Shown: in pieces, positions 1-10,928 of the stretch
Layout: each line of letters opens with the position of its first letter
Position numbering within the stretch: position 1 is the first letter of the stretch
NCBI GenBank assembly: GCA_025531455.1
Contig: JAMYHL010000035.1
Coordinates: 434,001 to 498,000 of the forward strand
DNA: 64,000 nucleotides
Origin: Apiotrichum sp. Y4204
Lineage: Eukaryota > Basidiomycota > Tremellomycetes > Trichosporonales > Trichosporonaceae
Reading direction: 5' to 3'
Translations under genes and position numbers: made by a program
Notes under the pieces: model-generated
The model's input: only the letters and a program-made list of their open reading frames with translations
The model's database searches: none
Told to the model about the DNA's origin: nothing

Positions 1-2022
1 CGGAGACAAGGAGGTGACGGGAAAGCGTGATCTCGTGAGTAGTATCCGGACCAGCTGAGCCGTCCATCCGACAAGCTGACCACCAGGCTCTCTTCCCCGG
101 AGCATGTGCGGGGCCAACGTTCCCGGGCTTCGACTATGGGTGCGAGAGCGGAGCGCATGCTGTGTCGCTCAAGACCCGCTCGGGTCTGCTTGACCTGCTG
201 TACTACAACGGCGGTGGCAGCTTTGTGCTTCCCGCCAAGGCGGACCCGTCTGTCGAGGTCCTGGCCGAGTTTGCCGACGCGCCCACGCCGGAACAGTCGG
301 TGGCCGTTGTGCAGGTGACCAAGGGAAAGGGCAAGGCGCTCCTTTCGGCCGTGCACTTTGAGTACCCCCTTGAGGACCCGCCCGCGCGCGACGCGATTGC
401 GAAGCTCACGACGCGTCCCTCCGAGGCGCACATCGAGAGTGCCGAGAAGGCACGCAACGAATGGGTTGCGGCGCTACTCTCCGGCCTTGACCTGCGGCTG
501 CCAAAGGATGACTCGGCGGAGGAGGACCACATCCTGCTTCACCCCACGCACCCCGGCCCCATCTTCGCACTCTCCCACCCCAACCTCCCGGACCTCGGTG
601 CCAAGGTCCTTGACTCGCCCAAGATCCAGGCCAAGCTCACCGACCACCAGAACGGGTACAAGACGCTGCGGGACGGCAACGACGAGTTTGACATTACCAC
701 CGTGGACACATTCCCCGACGTCCCCGAGATGCTCGCAGAGCGCCGGCGCACAAAGCCGGTCTTCCCACCCGCCATTCAGGACCTGTCGCTCGGGGACGCT
801 CCCCAGCCTCCCCAGCCGCCAAACCTACACGCGCTCACCAAGACGCTCCTGCTTCCGGGACACAAGCACTACTCGCCGGCATGGACGCCGTTGTTCAACT
901 TCGACACGTACTGGGCAGAGCTGGCGGCCGTGCGGCGGCGGTTCGGTCGCAAGAACGGTGTCCTCCGCGCAGACGAGACGTCGCCCGGACGCGGGAGCTT
1001 GCGGCCGTCAGTCGGCGACCTCATGTTCTATGGCGAGACGGTGACGTCGACACAGACGATGCTGGACCGCAACTCGATTCTGCTCAACAACCTCCCTGCG
1101 CCACTCACCTTCCTCGCCTCGTTCCAGATGGCCGGCCGCGGACGCGGCTCCAACCTCTGGCTCTCGCCCGCCGGCTGTCTCCAGTTCAGCATCCTCCTCA
1201 CTGTCCCGACAGCGATGGCGTCCAAGCTCGTCTTCATCCAGTATCTCGCTGCCATCTCGATCGCAGAGGCAGTGGACGAGGACGGGCGGCTGGGCGTGCG
1301 CATCAAGTGGCCGAACGACCTGTACGCCGAGGCGGAGGGCGTGGGAGGTACCGAGGTGGGGAGCGGGAAGAAGGGCCGCGCCAAGCTTGGTGGCATCCTC
1401 GTGAACACGAACTACATGAATGGGCAGTGGCGCGTCGTCGTCGGCTGCGGCGTCAACATTCTCAACCCGCTCCCGACCTCGTCGCTCTCGCAGCTGCACG
1501 GCCTCTTGAGCGAGCGCATGGCTAAGAGCGGGTCCTCGGCGAGCGTTCCTCCCCCGCCGACGATGGAGGGCACGCTCGCGCGCATCATGCACGCATTCGA
1601 GACCAAGTGGGAGACGTTCCTCGACGAGCGCGGTTTCGAGCCCTTCATGGACGAGTACCACTCGCGTTGGCTGCACTCGTGAGTATCAAGATACGCGCAA
1701 CCAAAAGTGAAACCTTGTGGTGCAAGTCGCGTTTTCAATCATTGTTTCGTGCAAAATGCTGACGCTCAGCGGCCAAGAAGTGACGCTCACGACCGTGGAG
1801 CCGCACCAGCGCCTCCGCGTCGTGTCCATTACGCCCGACGCCGGGCTGCTCCGCTGCGTGCCGATCGCGGACCAGTCATCGCACTTTGAGCGCAACTACG
1901 ACCAGTCAGACGACCGCTTCTCATCTGGTTTCTCGGGGGGTTCGCGTTCCGACTATGTCGACCTCCAGCCGGACGGCAACAGCTTCGACCTCATGGCGGG
2001 CATGATCAAGCGCAAGGCATAG
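1..2022 (+). CDS. BPL1: Biotin-protein ligase (holocarboxylase synthetase), 5'-truncated by window edge
   Basis: Attaches biotin to acetyl-CoA carboxylase, pyruvate carboxylase and other carboxylases through biotinyl-AMP. Three exon pieces join in one frame: 1-34, 87-1678 and 1770-2022, with GT-AG introns 35-86 and 1679-1769. The join across 35-86 reads GKRDL then ALFPGACAG, the small glutamine-amidotransferase-like N-terminal domain usual in fungal and animal ligases. The catalytic domain starts near the 1020 region (FYGETVTSTQTMLDRN) and carries the biotin-binding segment GRGRGSNLWLSPAG and the lysine-containing IKWPNDLYAE. The last exon is the C-terminal capping domain (GQEVTLTTVEPHQRLRVVSI) and ends at a TAG. 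Roughly the first 150-250 residues lie outside the window. The downstream neighbour is convergent, 101 bp away. Family assignment is very secure. Confidence 0.95.
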
Positions 2023-2123
2023 AGTGATTTGTATGGATGCAGTTTTGGTGTACATTGCGGGATGCATTGAGTAGTGGCTCACCGGACTAGAATACAAGTC
2101 TGCATAATATATCATATACTACC

Positions 2124-5100
2124 TCACTTCTTCGGCCGCTGCGACCCTCGCCGCAACGCATAGTGCCCATTAAACGCAATCCTGATCGCGAGGAACCGGA
2201 CATCGAGATCACTGTGCCCGCCTGCCTCCTTGCACACGGTCGTCACGCTGTCCTGGAATCCGGCAGTGCACTGCTGGATGCGCTCCCGGATACCCTCGAG
2301 CTGCGCGGCCGATGCCGCCGCCTCGGCTTCAGAAGTCGATGCGCCTGTCGAGATGCCCTGTCATGTCAGTTACAGGAAATAGAAGCCCAACTAACCCTCT
2401 CAACATCTCTCTGCCGGTCAAGACGTGTCGCCTCGCCCAAGCTCCAGCCGTAAAGGTCCTCCGTGGCGTTCCGGAAACTGAGAATGTTGGCGAGCGCCTC
2501 GCGGACGTGGTTGAGCAGGGTGTCGTCGCGTCCTCTTGGTCCCGAGAGCAGAATTTTGCGCACCACCCGGTCGAGGTATGTCCTGTGCGCAGCGATGAGC
2601 GAGTCGAGGTCGCCATCGCGCCGGTTCGTAAACTCCAGCAGGGCCTGCCACGAGCATTCTATCACCTCGAGCTGGCAGAAGGCCTGTAGTTGCCGCAGGA
2701 AGTGCACCATCTCTGCCTGGATTATCCGGCAGTGGTGCCAGTCGTTGTTGAGGCCTGGTGGGTTAGTAGCGACGGGGGCGACAGACCCACTCGGCAATGA
2801 CTCGAATGCCCTGGACGCAGATGTCACGCGCATCCAGCCCTGCGTGAGGGCGGTTTCCACGCGCTTCAGGTGCCACAGGTGGTGGAAGAGGCGGTCGTAG
2901 CCGGCCATACTTCGCGCATCGAGGATAGCATTGAGCGGCGCCTCAACCTTGTACTCGAGTGCGAAGCAGTCCCAGCCCAGCTCGCCATGTGAGTATTCCA
3001 GAACACGGGCGTCTAGCCGGCGGAGTACGTCGGGGGAGTCAAACTGCGCGTTCGAGCCACGGATAGCAGACTCGAGATCGGACGTCAGGTGATGCCGGTA
3101 CAGGCTGATCGCGGGTTTGGACAAGCGGGGAGCAAGGGCCTCCATGAGGAGCTCGGCAAAGTCACCAGCGCCAAGCATGAGATATGCTTTCAGAGCGCGC
3201 AGGTGGTCGAGGAGCTTGTATTTGTCGTAGAAGATTTCCAGTAAGCGCTTTGAGGCGGATGAGTATGCGTCGTCAATAGAACGCTCAAGTCCAGTGAGAT
3301 CGGAATATTTCAAAGCTGAGAGTTAGAGCAGTGATCACTGGAGGCAACTTACCGGCACCAGCAGCGAGGCCCGCCTGTGTCGGGGTCCACTCAGTGTCGA
3401 AGCAGTTGTAGCGGATGAAGTTCAGACTACGGCCTGTGGAAAAGATCTGTGGCTGTTAGGACGCCGATGCAACAACAGCCTGGAGACTGACCTTCTTGGC
3501 AAAGTCCTCGTTGATGAATCCCGGCACCATACCCTTGACGAAGACGTATTTCTTCTCCCAGATGTGGTGCGAGTCACTGACTCCGCCGCCCATGTCGAAT
3601 CCCTGCTCAAAGCCGGCATCGCCCTCGGCGTACGGTGAGGGGTCATCAAACTTCTCGTCAGGGTTGACCTGGACGAAGAACTCGTTGAACGGGTCGTGGA
3701 GCTCGCCGGAGAGGATCCACCGCTGCAGGGTGTGGAAGAACGGCTTGGATACCTCCTCGAGGATCTGGTTTGTGAAATGTCGTGCGAAGGGGTCACCGTG
3801 CTTTGTCCGACTGTGTATCTTGGACACGAGCGCTCCACCATGGTTGACTGAGGGTTAGCAACAACGAGTCATGGTGACCCACCTGTTGCGTCGTCAACGA
3901 CCGTCTCCATGAGCCGCAGCTTCAACTTCATGTCTTCTGTCCACAATCCCAGTCTCAGGAGGGTGAGTTCCGACGCCTCTGCAGGCTGCGACTCGACGGG
4001 GTTGGACAGTTGAGACTCGAGGACCGCGAGAAGGCGATGGTATTCGGACAGCTCGTGGTTAAGGAAATGGCACAGGCTCTGATGGGTCAGTGTTGCCTTC
4101 GTCGCAGCACCCACTTGGACGACCATGCCACTCTGAGCACTTGGTCCGGCGGCCTGGTGCTTCTTGATAAACGTTGTGATCTTGCGGTACAGCACGCCCA
4201 TTTCCGACAGCTGCACGAGCACGCTCCGTGTCGGCTGAAAGACGTACCCCTCCTGACAGTCAGCTTTCAAGTGTTTGCTAGCTCACCATCGGCTCATTGA
4301 TGGCAATGTCAATGCCGAGAATCTCGCGTTCCTCCTCGGCGTCCAGCATCTCCGTGACGTCTGAGCGGTCGTAGCTCCGCTCCTTGCCGTTGGTCTGCGG
4401 CTTTGCGCTCGGCGCTAGCGCAAAGCGTACATACCGCCCATCGATGCCCTGGAGGAGATACAGCGCGTCGCGGAGAAGGAGGCTCTCGGGGAAGGTGGGG
4501 CGGCCGCGGTTGCTGCGCCACTGGTTGAGGAGCTGCGCCTTTGACAGATTGGGCATGGGACTCGGCGGTGGCGGCGAGTTGAGGTCGATCGCCTGGAGTT
4601 TCTGCCGTACGTGTGCTTCAGGCGCGGCGGCGGCTCCCTCGGCGAGCACATTCGTCGTCGACGGTCCCGGGCGCGCCGGGGTGCCAAGCCCAGAGCGCGG
4701 GCGGGAAGATGATGCAGCTGGCTCCTTCTCTGCGAGATTTGACAGCGCGAGAAGGAACTGGAGGTGGCGATGGGGAACGGAGAGTGTGCGCTGCGCGTGT
4801 CAGTGATGTCAGTCCGCACGTGCATCACGCACCCCTCGCTGAAGCGTCGTCCAGAGAGAGTTGAAGCGCGCGAGGTCTTCGGGCGGGACAGCGCGGCGCG
4901 CAATGTCCGGAAGCGCCGAGGACCCAAGGGGGAGGGAAGAGGGAAGCCGGCTGGACAGGTGAGTAAGCTGAATTGCTGAACTTCTACCTTGAGAGAATGT
5001 CGTCGCTGAACTCGAGGAGCTCGTCGACGCGTTCTTGTCGCACCCGGTCCGGGAGCTTGGAGAGGTTCGGGAGGACGGAGTAGATGAGCGTCTCGAGCGG

Positions 5101-5130
5101 GGACGTCGAGGATCCGCCGCTGCGAGACAT
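2124..5130 (-). CDS. GCP3: Gamma-tubulin complex component GCP3 (Spc98/Alp6 family)
   Basis: Core subunit of the gamma-tubulin small complex that nucleates microtubules at spindle pole bodies. I could join nine exons separated by eight introns of 34-45 nt: 4951-4987, 4791-4832, 4253-4286, 3848-3882, 3447-3491, 3316-3352, 2755-2790 and 2358-2395. The coding length is 2703 nt (900 residues), close to the family norm. The start at 5130 begins MSRSGGSSTSPLETLIYSVL. GRIP1-type sequence lies in the middle (LLRDALYLLQGIDGRYVRF, EEREILGIDIAINEPMV). The C-terminal GRIP2 half has ALKAYLMLGAGDFAELLMEA, NAQFDSPDVLRRLDARVLEY and GWDCFALEYKVEAPLNAIL, the last diagnostic of GCP3 over GCP2. The protein ends DVRFLAIRIAFNGHY. 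It shares a 309-bp divergent spacer with TSR3. Intron 2755-2790 is in frame, so a retained form would still be open. Confidence 0.93.
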
Positions 5131-5439
5131 TGCGGCGGGTATGTGGGTCCGAGGATTGGGGAGTGTGATGGGATGTGGTGGATTTGGATGGTGTTGCCGC
5201 GATCAAGAAACGCGTCAATAACTCAACGAGCGAAGGGGCTTGTTTGGCTGGGAGGTGGTGGACCGTGCCGCGCGCCGCGTGCGCGCGTGCCTGATTGTCA
5301 TGTCGCGTGTATCTCACGCGAAGATTACTCCACCCCATTTTCGAAAGTTGGGTCAGGACGGTAGTCATGAGCAGAAATAACACCCAAAACAGTCCTGCCG
5401 CCTGTTCTTCGCCACCATCCATTCCACCACGATCTCACA
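5131..5439. promoter_or_regulatory. Divergent intergenic region between GCP3 and TSR3
   Basis: A 309-bp spacer separates the start codons of GCP3 (-) and TSR3 (+), so both promoters must lie here or overlap the leaders. No TATA box is obvious. It contains a G/T-rich stretch near 5150-5200 and short alternating GC stretches near 5270-5290. The promoter role is inferred from gene orientation only. Confidence 0.6.
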
Positions 5440-6595
5440 ATGGGCAAATCCGGCAAACCAAACAAAGAACGCTCTGCGGCGCCGCGCGGACGGGGACGGG
5501 GACGCGGGGGCGGACGGGGGCGCGGTGCGCCGCGGGGCCGTGCTGGGCGTGGGGAGCCGCGGACGTTCGAGGACCGCGGCGTGAGCGTTGTCGTTGATGG
5601 TTAGTTACTGAACTGCCCTGAACTAATAGCAGGCTCGAGCGATGACGATGACGAGGATGAGGAGGAGGACGATGACGAGTCTGGATCTGGATCTGGGGAG
5701 GAGGACAGCGAAGAGGAGAGTGAGGAGGAAGAGGGCGATGAGGAGTCGGAGGAGGAGCAGGTCAAGATTGCGGTGCCGGTCGCAATGTGGGACTTTGACC
5801 ACTGCGACCCGCGCCGGTGCTCGGGCAAGAAGCTCGCGCGTCACGGGCTGTGTACCTCTATGCGCGTCGGGCAGCGGTTCCGCGGCGTCGTCTTGACGTG
5901 AGTGGCGTGGAGCGGGGGCCCGATGCGCCTCGGCAGCAAAGGTACACGCATAGCTGACGTTAAGACCCAAGGGCCGGAAACCGATCGCGCCGTGCGACGA
6001 CGAGGTGGTCATGATGTCTGGGCTGGCAGTGGTTGAAGCATCGTGGGCGCGCCTGGACGAGGTGCCCTTCGGCAAGATCAAGGGTCCCCACGAGCGTCTC
6101 TGTGAGTTAGTTCATCCAGTCGTAAACTCATTTCAGTGCCGTATCTCGTTGCGACGAATCCAGTCAACTACGGTAAGCCGTGGCGTCTGAACTGTGTCGA
6201 GGCTCTTGCGGCGGGCTTTTACATCACCGGTCACCCGGAGTGGGCCGAGCTGCTGCTGTCCAAGTTTTCGTGGGGCCACGCTTTCTACAAGATGAACGGA
6301 CACCTCATTGAGCGGTATCGCACGTGTCATACGCACGAGGAGGTCGCACAGATGCAGGCGACGATTGAGCGCGAGCTCCAGGAGGAGCATGACCGCCAGA
6401 AGGAGGAGAAAGGTAGGTGGCTTTGGAGGTGCAGTTCTGACACCAGCGAAATACTTTGCGGACGGAGATCTCTTGCGCGAGAACCCGAACCACATTGGGC
6501 GGGATCAGGTGAAGGAAGAGTCCGAGGACGAAGAGGAATCCGAGGACGAGGTGGAGAAGCTCGTGGCGGGTGTTGAGGCTGCAAAGCTCACATGA
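5440..6595 (+). CDS. TSR3: 18S rRNA aminocarboxypropyltransferase Tsr3
   Basis: Transfers the aminocarboxypropyl group from SAM to the hypermodified pseudouridine of 18S rRNA, a late cytoplasmic step of 40S maturation. Four GT-AG introns split the gene: near 5599-5632, 5897-5966, 6102-6134 and 6410-6446. The spliced protein has a basic, Arg/Gly-rich start (residues about 16-40), an Asp/Glu/Ser-rich stretch (about 55-95), then the RLI-like and DUF367 core. Signature segments are [40 protein letters not shown] and [20 protein letters not shown]. The tail is acidic ([15 protein letters not shown]). The start ATG at 5440 follows an A-rich context and opens with [10 protein letters not shown]. The N-terminal basic and acidic extension is the variable part; the catalytic core looks complete. 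It converges on the CAF-1 subunit gene 137 bp downstream. Confidence 0.93.
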
Positions 6596-6732
6596 TATGG
6601 GTGATACGGTTACATGCACAATACGGTGATACCCCAGGCCGTTTTGGAGAATGTCGATCCCAAGATAGGCTGGTCACCTGCTACAATATCTGATTCTAGT
6701 ATAATATGCTGCTCCGTCCTCCGATGTCCTAG

Positions 6733-9525
6733 TTACGCCTTGTCCAGCATAGCCATAATGCCACGCGCTGGTGGGCTCAAGCCGGCGGCTGTCCACGCCT
6801 CGTTTTTCACGCGCCATTTTGCGTCTTTGCCCTTGCCTTCCCGAGTGGCCACTTCGCGTATCTTGGCCTCGATGGCCGCTTTGGTGATAGACTCGAAATG
6901 GCCGCGCAGCTCCAGCACGAGATCGGCCTGGATCTTTGAGCTGCCCTCGATCTTGTCGAACAGTTCAGGGAGACGCGCTGTAGGGAATGTGATCTTCGCA
7001 GGACGGCGAACAGCTGGTGTGTGTGGAGTGTTGGCGGTGGAGGATGCATCGCCCAGAGGCATGACTGGCGGGACAGTGGATGTAGGAGTTGCCTTCCGAG
7101 GAGCCTCTTCCGTGGTGGTAAGAAGACACTTGACGCCGATCTGCATTCCAACTGCTGTGTCCGAGAACGTGGCCTTGAAGCGCTGGCACGGTTCAGAAGA
7201 TTCGTACCTGAACGGATCGAGATTTGCCGGCGCATCTGAGGGTTAGACGAAGCAACGAGAGCAACCCACCATTGATGAGCTGAATGCGATACGAGTTCCA
7301 TTCCTCCTCGGGATGGTGGCCGATTTCGTTTTCCCAGAACGGTCCCTGGCAGTCCTGGTTGAGCTTGGTGATACGCTTGACGGGAATCTTGCGTTTCGGT
7401 GCCAGCCGGCTGGGCGAGGCAATCGGCGGTGGGGTGCCGTCGAGCATGGTAATGTCGCCGCTGGCGTCGGGACCAAAGAGCATGTCTTCGGCATTGTCGA
7501 GCCAGTCGTCGAATTCACCCTCCTCGTCGTCCTCTGACACGTCGTCTTCAGCTTCCGGATCCTGTTCTCCTCCGTCCACATCGTCGCCGCCTTCGTCCTC
7601 AACCCAGTCGTCACCCGAGTCGTATGAGTAATCGAACAAAGGGTCTTGCTCGAATGGTGTCCGTGGACCAACCACGAGAGAAGACTTGGTGAATGTGCCG
7701 CTGTACGGTGGGCGAGCCTGCTGATCGAAGGCCAAGACCTTCCGCGGGAACTTGTCGGTGTTGAGCAGCCGCCTGCGCACCAGACGGGGATCCTCTGCCG
7801 ACTGGTACTCTGTCCACATATCGCTTACGGTACCGTACAGTGGCGCCGTTTTCAATCCCTTGGGAAGGTGTGTCCGCGGGGCCTGAGTCCGAAGGTTGTG
7901 TCTTGTGAGGTGGTCATTGATGAAATCACGAGGGGTCCAGCAAGCAACAGATTGTTTACTGCTTAGGTCCTCTGGTGACCGCTTCCACTGGTTCATCTCG
8001 GCCCATCGGACGTTTGCGCGTTGCGGTGGGGGCTGGAACATGCGCTCAAAGTCACTCAAGTGACTGTCCGTGGCTTTCGATGCTGTCAAGTTAGCTGGGC
8101 AAGAAAACATCATAGCTCACAAGAAACTTCAGCCGATTCTGAAGCCACAGCCTTTGACGCCGCCTTCGCGTCCTTCTTCGCCTGCTTGGCGAAGAATGCG
8201 CCAAACATCGTGGCCTGCTTGGCCTTGTTGGCGGCCATCTTCTGCTCCTGGCGCTGCTTTTGTCTGACGTTAGTCAACAGCAGATACGGCAATACTCACG
8301 CCTTCATCTCCTCCATCTCCTTGCGTTTCTCCTCGCGCTTCTCCTCACGCTCCGCCTTCTTTTCCTCTTGCTCCTTACGTTTGGCCTCCCGCTCGGCGGC
8401 CTTCTCTTCCTTCTCTTTCCGCTTCTCTTCCTGCTCGGCAAGCTTGGCTTCCTTCTCCTCCTTCTTGCGCTTGGCGGCCTCCTGGTGGGTCAATACGGTT
8501 TCACAAGTCCTACCCACCTCGTCCACAGGCTTGCCCAGCTTTGACGGCGAGCTAGACTGGCTCGGTCCTGCGCCTGGAGTCGCGTCCCTGCTCTTTGCAG
8601 GCGCCCGCTTCGGTTTCAAAATGTTGACCGGAGTATCGTCCTTGCTCTTCTCTCCCTTGATTATTTCGCTCCTCTCCGCGTCGTCCATGTCGGCAGCCAT
8701 ACGAGCACACTCTTCCCGTGCGCGCTCGCGTTCGGCGCGGCGATCCAGCAGCTGGGCGGCGATCTCCGCAGGAAAGTATTTCTCAAGGTCCTTGGCTTCC
8801 CAGCAGCGGATCTGCAAACCAGCGGGAAATCTGGACTGCGCGACACCAAAGTCCAGCGGGGTGAAGCCGTAGTGTGTGAGCGTAAACAGGTTCTTGACCG
8901 GATCGGCGAGCAGCTCAACAGGGAGCAAGTCTGCTCCGTCAGTTATGACTATGTAGCTTCACGCACCTTCCTGGCCCTTTATGAGCTCCGCCTTAATCGC
9001 CTTGATGAAGGCTGCCTCCGAAGCCGATGTGCTGAGAGTTAGATTCCTCCGATCGCAAGCAACTCACAGCTCATGTCCGGCAAGAACGATAAGGTCCCAG
9101 AACTTCTCGGGCAGCTCCTCCAGCGGCTTGTCCGCGTCCCTTGCATCGAGGAGATCCATTTCCAGCTCGAGCAAGCCTGTGATGTCAGCTACGGCATATC
9201 CTCACAGCTTACGACGACGGGGAAGTGCCGGGCGCTCAAATGGACTCTGGCTGAAGACCACCTTCCTTCCCTGGAGCTCGACCAAGCCTAGAGTTAGTTC
9301 ACTGTACCACTTCTAGACATACTGGAAGCTTTTGCCTTCTTGCCGGGATTACTCGCGTCGTCCGCAGCTGGAATCAGCACATGTGTCTGGCTAACGGGCC
9401 CCTCCTAGCCATCACGTACCTTCCGCCTTGCGTTTGCCACCGACGGGCGAGTGCGGCGGGCTGCTGTCGACGATCTCAATGACCTCGACCGAGTCTGCGC
9501 GGTCGCCACTCATCGGTACCGCCAT
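6733..9525 (-). CDS. CAC1: Chromatin assembly factor 1 large subunit (CAF-1 p150 / Cac1 / Rlf2)
   Basis: Largest subunit of the histone chaperone that deposits H3-H4 behind replication forks through PCNA. Start 9525 reads MAVPMSGDRADSVEVIEIVD. Several short introns interrupt the gene, including 9032-9067 (36 nt), one near 9287-9322 and others near 8070-8120, 8255-8300, 8486-8520 and 7237-7271. The order of regions fits the family: a Lys/Glu/Arg-rich KER coiled coil (about 8300-8500, KRKKEEKEAKLAEQEEKRKE), the conserved ARPPYSGTFTKSSLVVGPRT then PFEQDPLFDYSYDSG followed by the acidic ED region, and a C-terminal winged-helix-like segment (FPTARLPELFDKIEGSSK). The segment at 7146-7236 reads through in frame (YESSEPCQRFKATFSDTAVG), so I treat it as exon. 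It ends at a TAA at 6733. The 5'-most exons are short; their exact borders are less certain than the rest. Confidence 0.88.
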
Positions 9526-10360
9526 CGTTGTGTTGCGCAGAGCGCGTCAAGAATCTGAAAGAGACAAGGTGTGGTTGGGAACGGTCGATGGTTGGGTTGG
9601 TGGTTGAATGTCGAGACGAGACAAGTTGCAAAGTCGAGGTGTTGGAGTAGTGCGTGAAATTCACCAAGATGACGAGAGGGAAGACACCACAGTTCCAGCA
9701 CAGTACAGTAAACAAGTGCGCGCTGATCACAAGAGAGACGACTCGAGTCGCGTCAACCGGCAGAGATACAGCGAACCAAAGAGGCACGTCCCCTTGCAGC
9801 GCGTCCCTCTCCTGTTCAGAACCCGCGACGCGTCGAGCTCAGACGGGAGAAAAACAAATGAGACAATGTGCAGCATGTGCAGAAAATTACATAATAGAAA
9901 CTGCTCGCGTGACAGCCATGCAGCCCTTTTTTTCAGCTTCTCGAGCTCTTCTCGACCTCTCGATTCTCGATCCGCATACCATCCGTGCAACCGGGTCTGA
10001 AGCTGTGGGCACTCCATGAGCCCGCCGAAACGAGACACAGCCTAGCAGACGAGCAACGGAGAATAGCACATGAACAGCAGATGGAGACAGGGACAGCAAG
10101 GCAGTCGCGCCGTGGAGCCTGAAGCAAGTCACTGACAGGAAGCCGAACAGGTCGATGACCCATGTCAACGACGCGACTCAGAAATCCAGAAACAAAGCAT
10201 GCCAATTCCATTTTGCGAGTTGTCCGGTTAGCACAATCTACGCGACGTGTCCCCAGCAGTCATGATCAGTCTCTTTCGAGTGCAACCCAAATGCTATGTG
10301 TGTGGATGGACTTCATCACGCTATGATTCGTCCCAGCTGCAATCCCAACATCGAACCAAC
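9526..10360. other. Intergenic region upstream of CAF-1 subunit and downstream of eS26
   Basis: It holds the leader and promoter side of CAC1 (-) and the 3' side of RPS26 (-). Open frames on both strands here overlap each other, lack family similarity and have no splice-consistent continuation. No RNA gene or repeat was recognised. Confidence 0.5.
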
Positions 10361-10928
10361 TTAAAGCTGCTGCTGCTTGGCGGCAATGGCGGCGGCGACG
10401 GCAGGGTTGACGCGCTTGCCGTCCTTGAAGATGGCGCGGGGAGGGGGAGCACGGTTCTTGCGCGAGTTGATGGCACCGGGCTTGGCCGAACGGACACGAA
10501 CAACCTTGGCGTGGATGGCGCACGAGACACAGTAGGCAAGGCGGATGTAGAGCTTGGGGAGGGCGTAGTCCTTGTACACGGAAGCCTCGGAAAGGTCGCT
10601 CACGGCAGCGGCCTCGACGATGTTCTTGACCGAGTTGCGCTTGATGGCCTTGTCCTGGGCATGTTAGGGGGCAGGTTCTCGAGGTTTCACGCTGTCTGGT
10701 CTGTCGCCGAAAGGATAGGACATCCCAGACGTCCTTCCTCCCAATCCCGTCTTCTGCGCTGCACGTCCTCTCTCCCTCGTTCTCGCCATCGCATCATCCC
10801 AACGACAGACCAGACAGCCCGCGGCTGCTCACCTTAGGGACACAACGCGAGCAGTTGGAGCAGCGGACGAACTTGACGTGTCCGCGTCCCTTCTTGTTGC
10901 GTCCTCCACCCCTTCTCTTTTTGGTCAT
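10361..10928 (-). CDS. RPS26: 40S ribosomal protein eS26
   Basis: Small-subunit protein near the mRNA exit channel. Two exons, 10928-10833 and 10654-10361, are separated by one 178-nt intron, much longer than other introns in this window. The protein starts [20 protein letters not shown] and contains the zinc-binding cysteines [13 protein letters not shown] and YCVSCAIH. It ends in the Ala/Gln-rich tail [13 protein letters not shown], giving about 129 residues, normal for eS26. The long intron carries a 16-bp inverted repeat, reported separately. The first 12 codons are highly basic, as in orthologues, which supports the ATG at 10928. The identification is secure. Confidence 0.96.
10655..10832 (-). 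other. RPS26 intron with a perfect 16-bp inverted repeat
   Basis: The intron starts GTGAGC at 10832 and ends CTAACATGCCCAG at 10655. Arms at 10691-10706 and 10803-10818 are exact reverse complements (GCTGTCTGGTCTGTCG and its complement) and enclose 96 nt. The arms lie 14 nt inside the 5' splice site and about 36 nt from the 3' splice site, just upstream of the CTAAC branch motif. Pairing would shorten the effective distance between 5' splice site and branch site. Comparable pairing is known in some yeast ribosomal-protein introns. The function here is inferred. Confidence 0.8.

Noticed and set aside
7146..7236. GT...CAG segment in CAC1 as an intron
   Set aside because: It reads through in frame with the flanking exons and gives plausible, non-repetitive protein sequence, so it is more likely coding.
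10707..10802. Box C/D snoRNA inside the RPS26 intron hairpin
   Set aside because: An ATGATGC string resembles box C, but no box D (CTGA) lies near the other arm and no guide region is evident.
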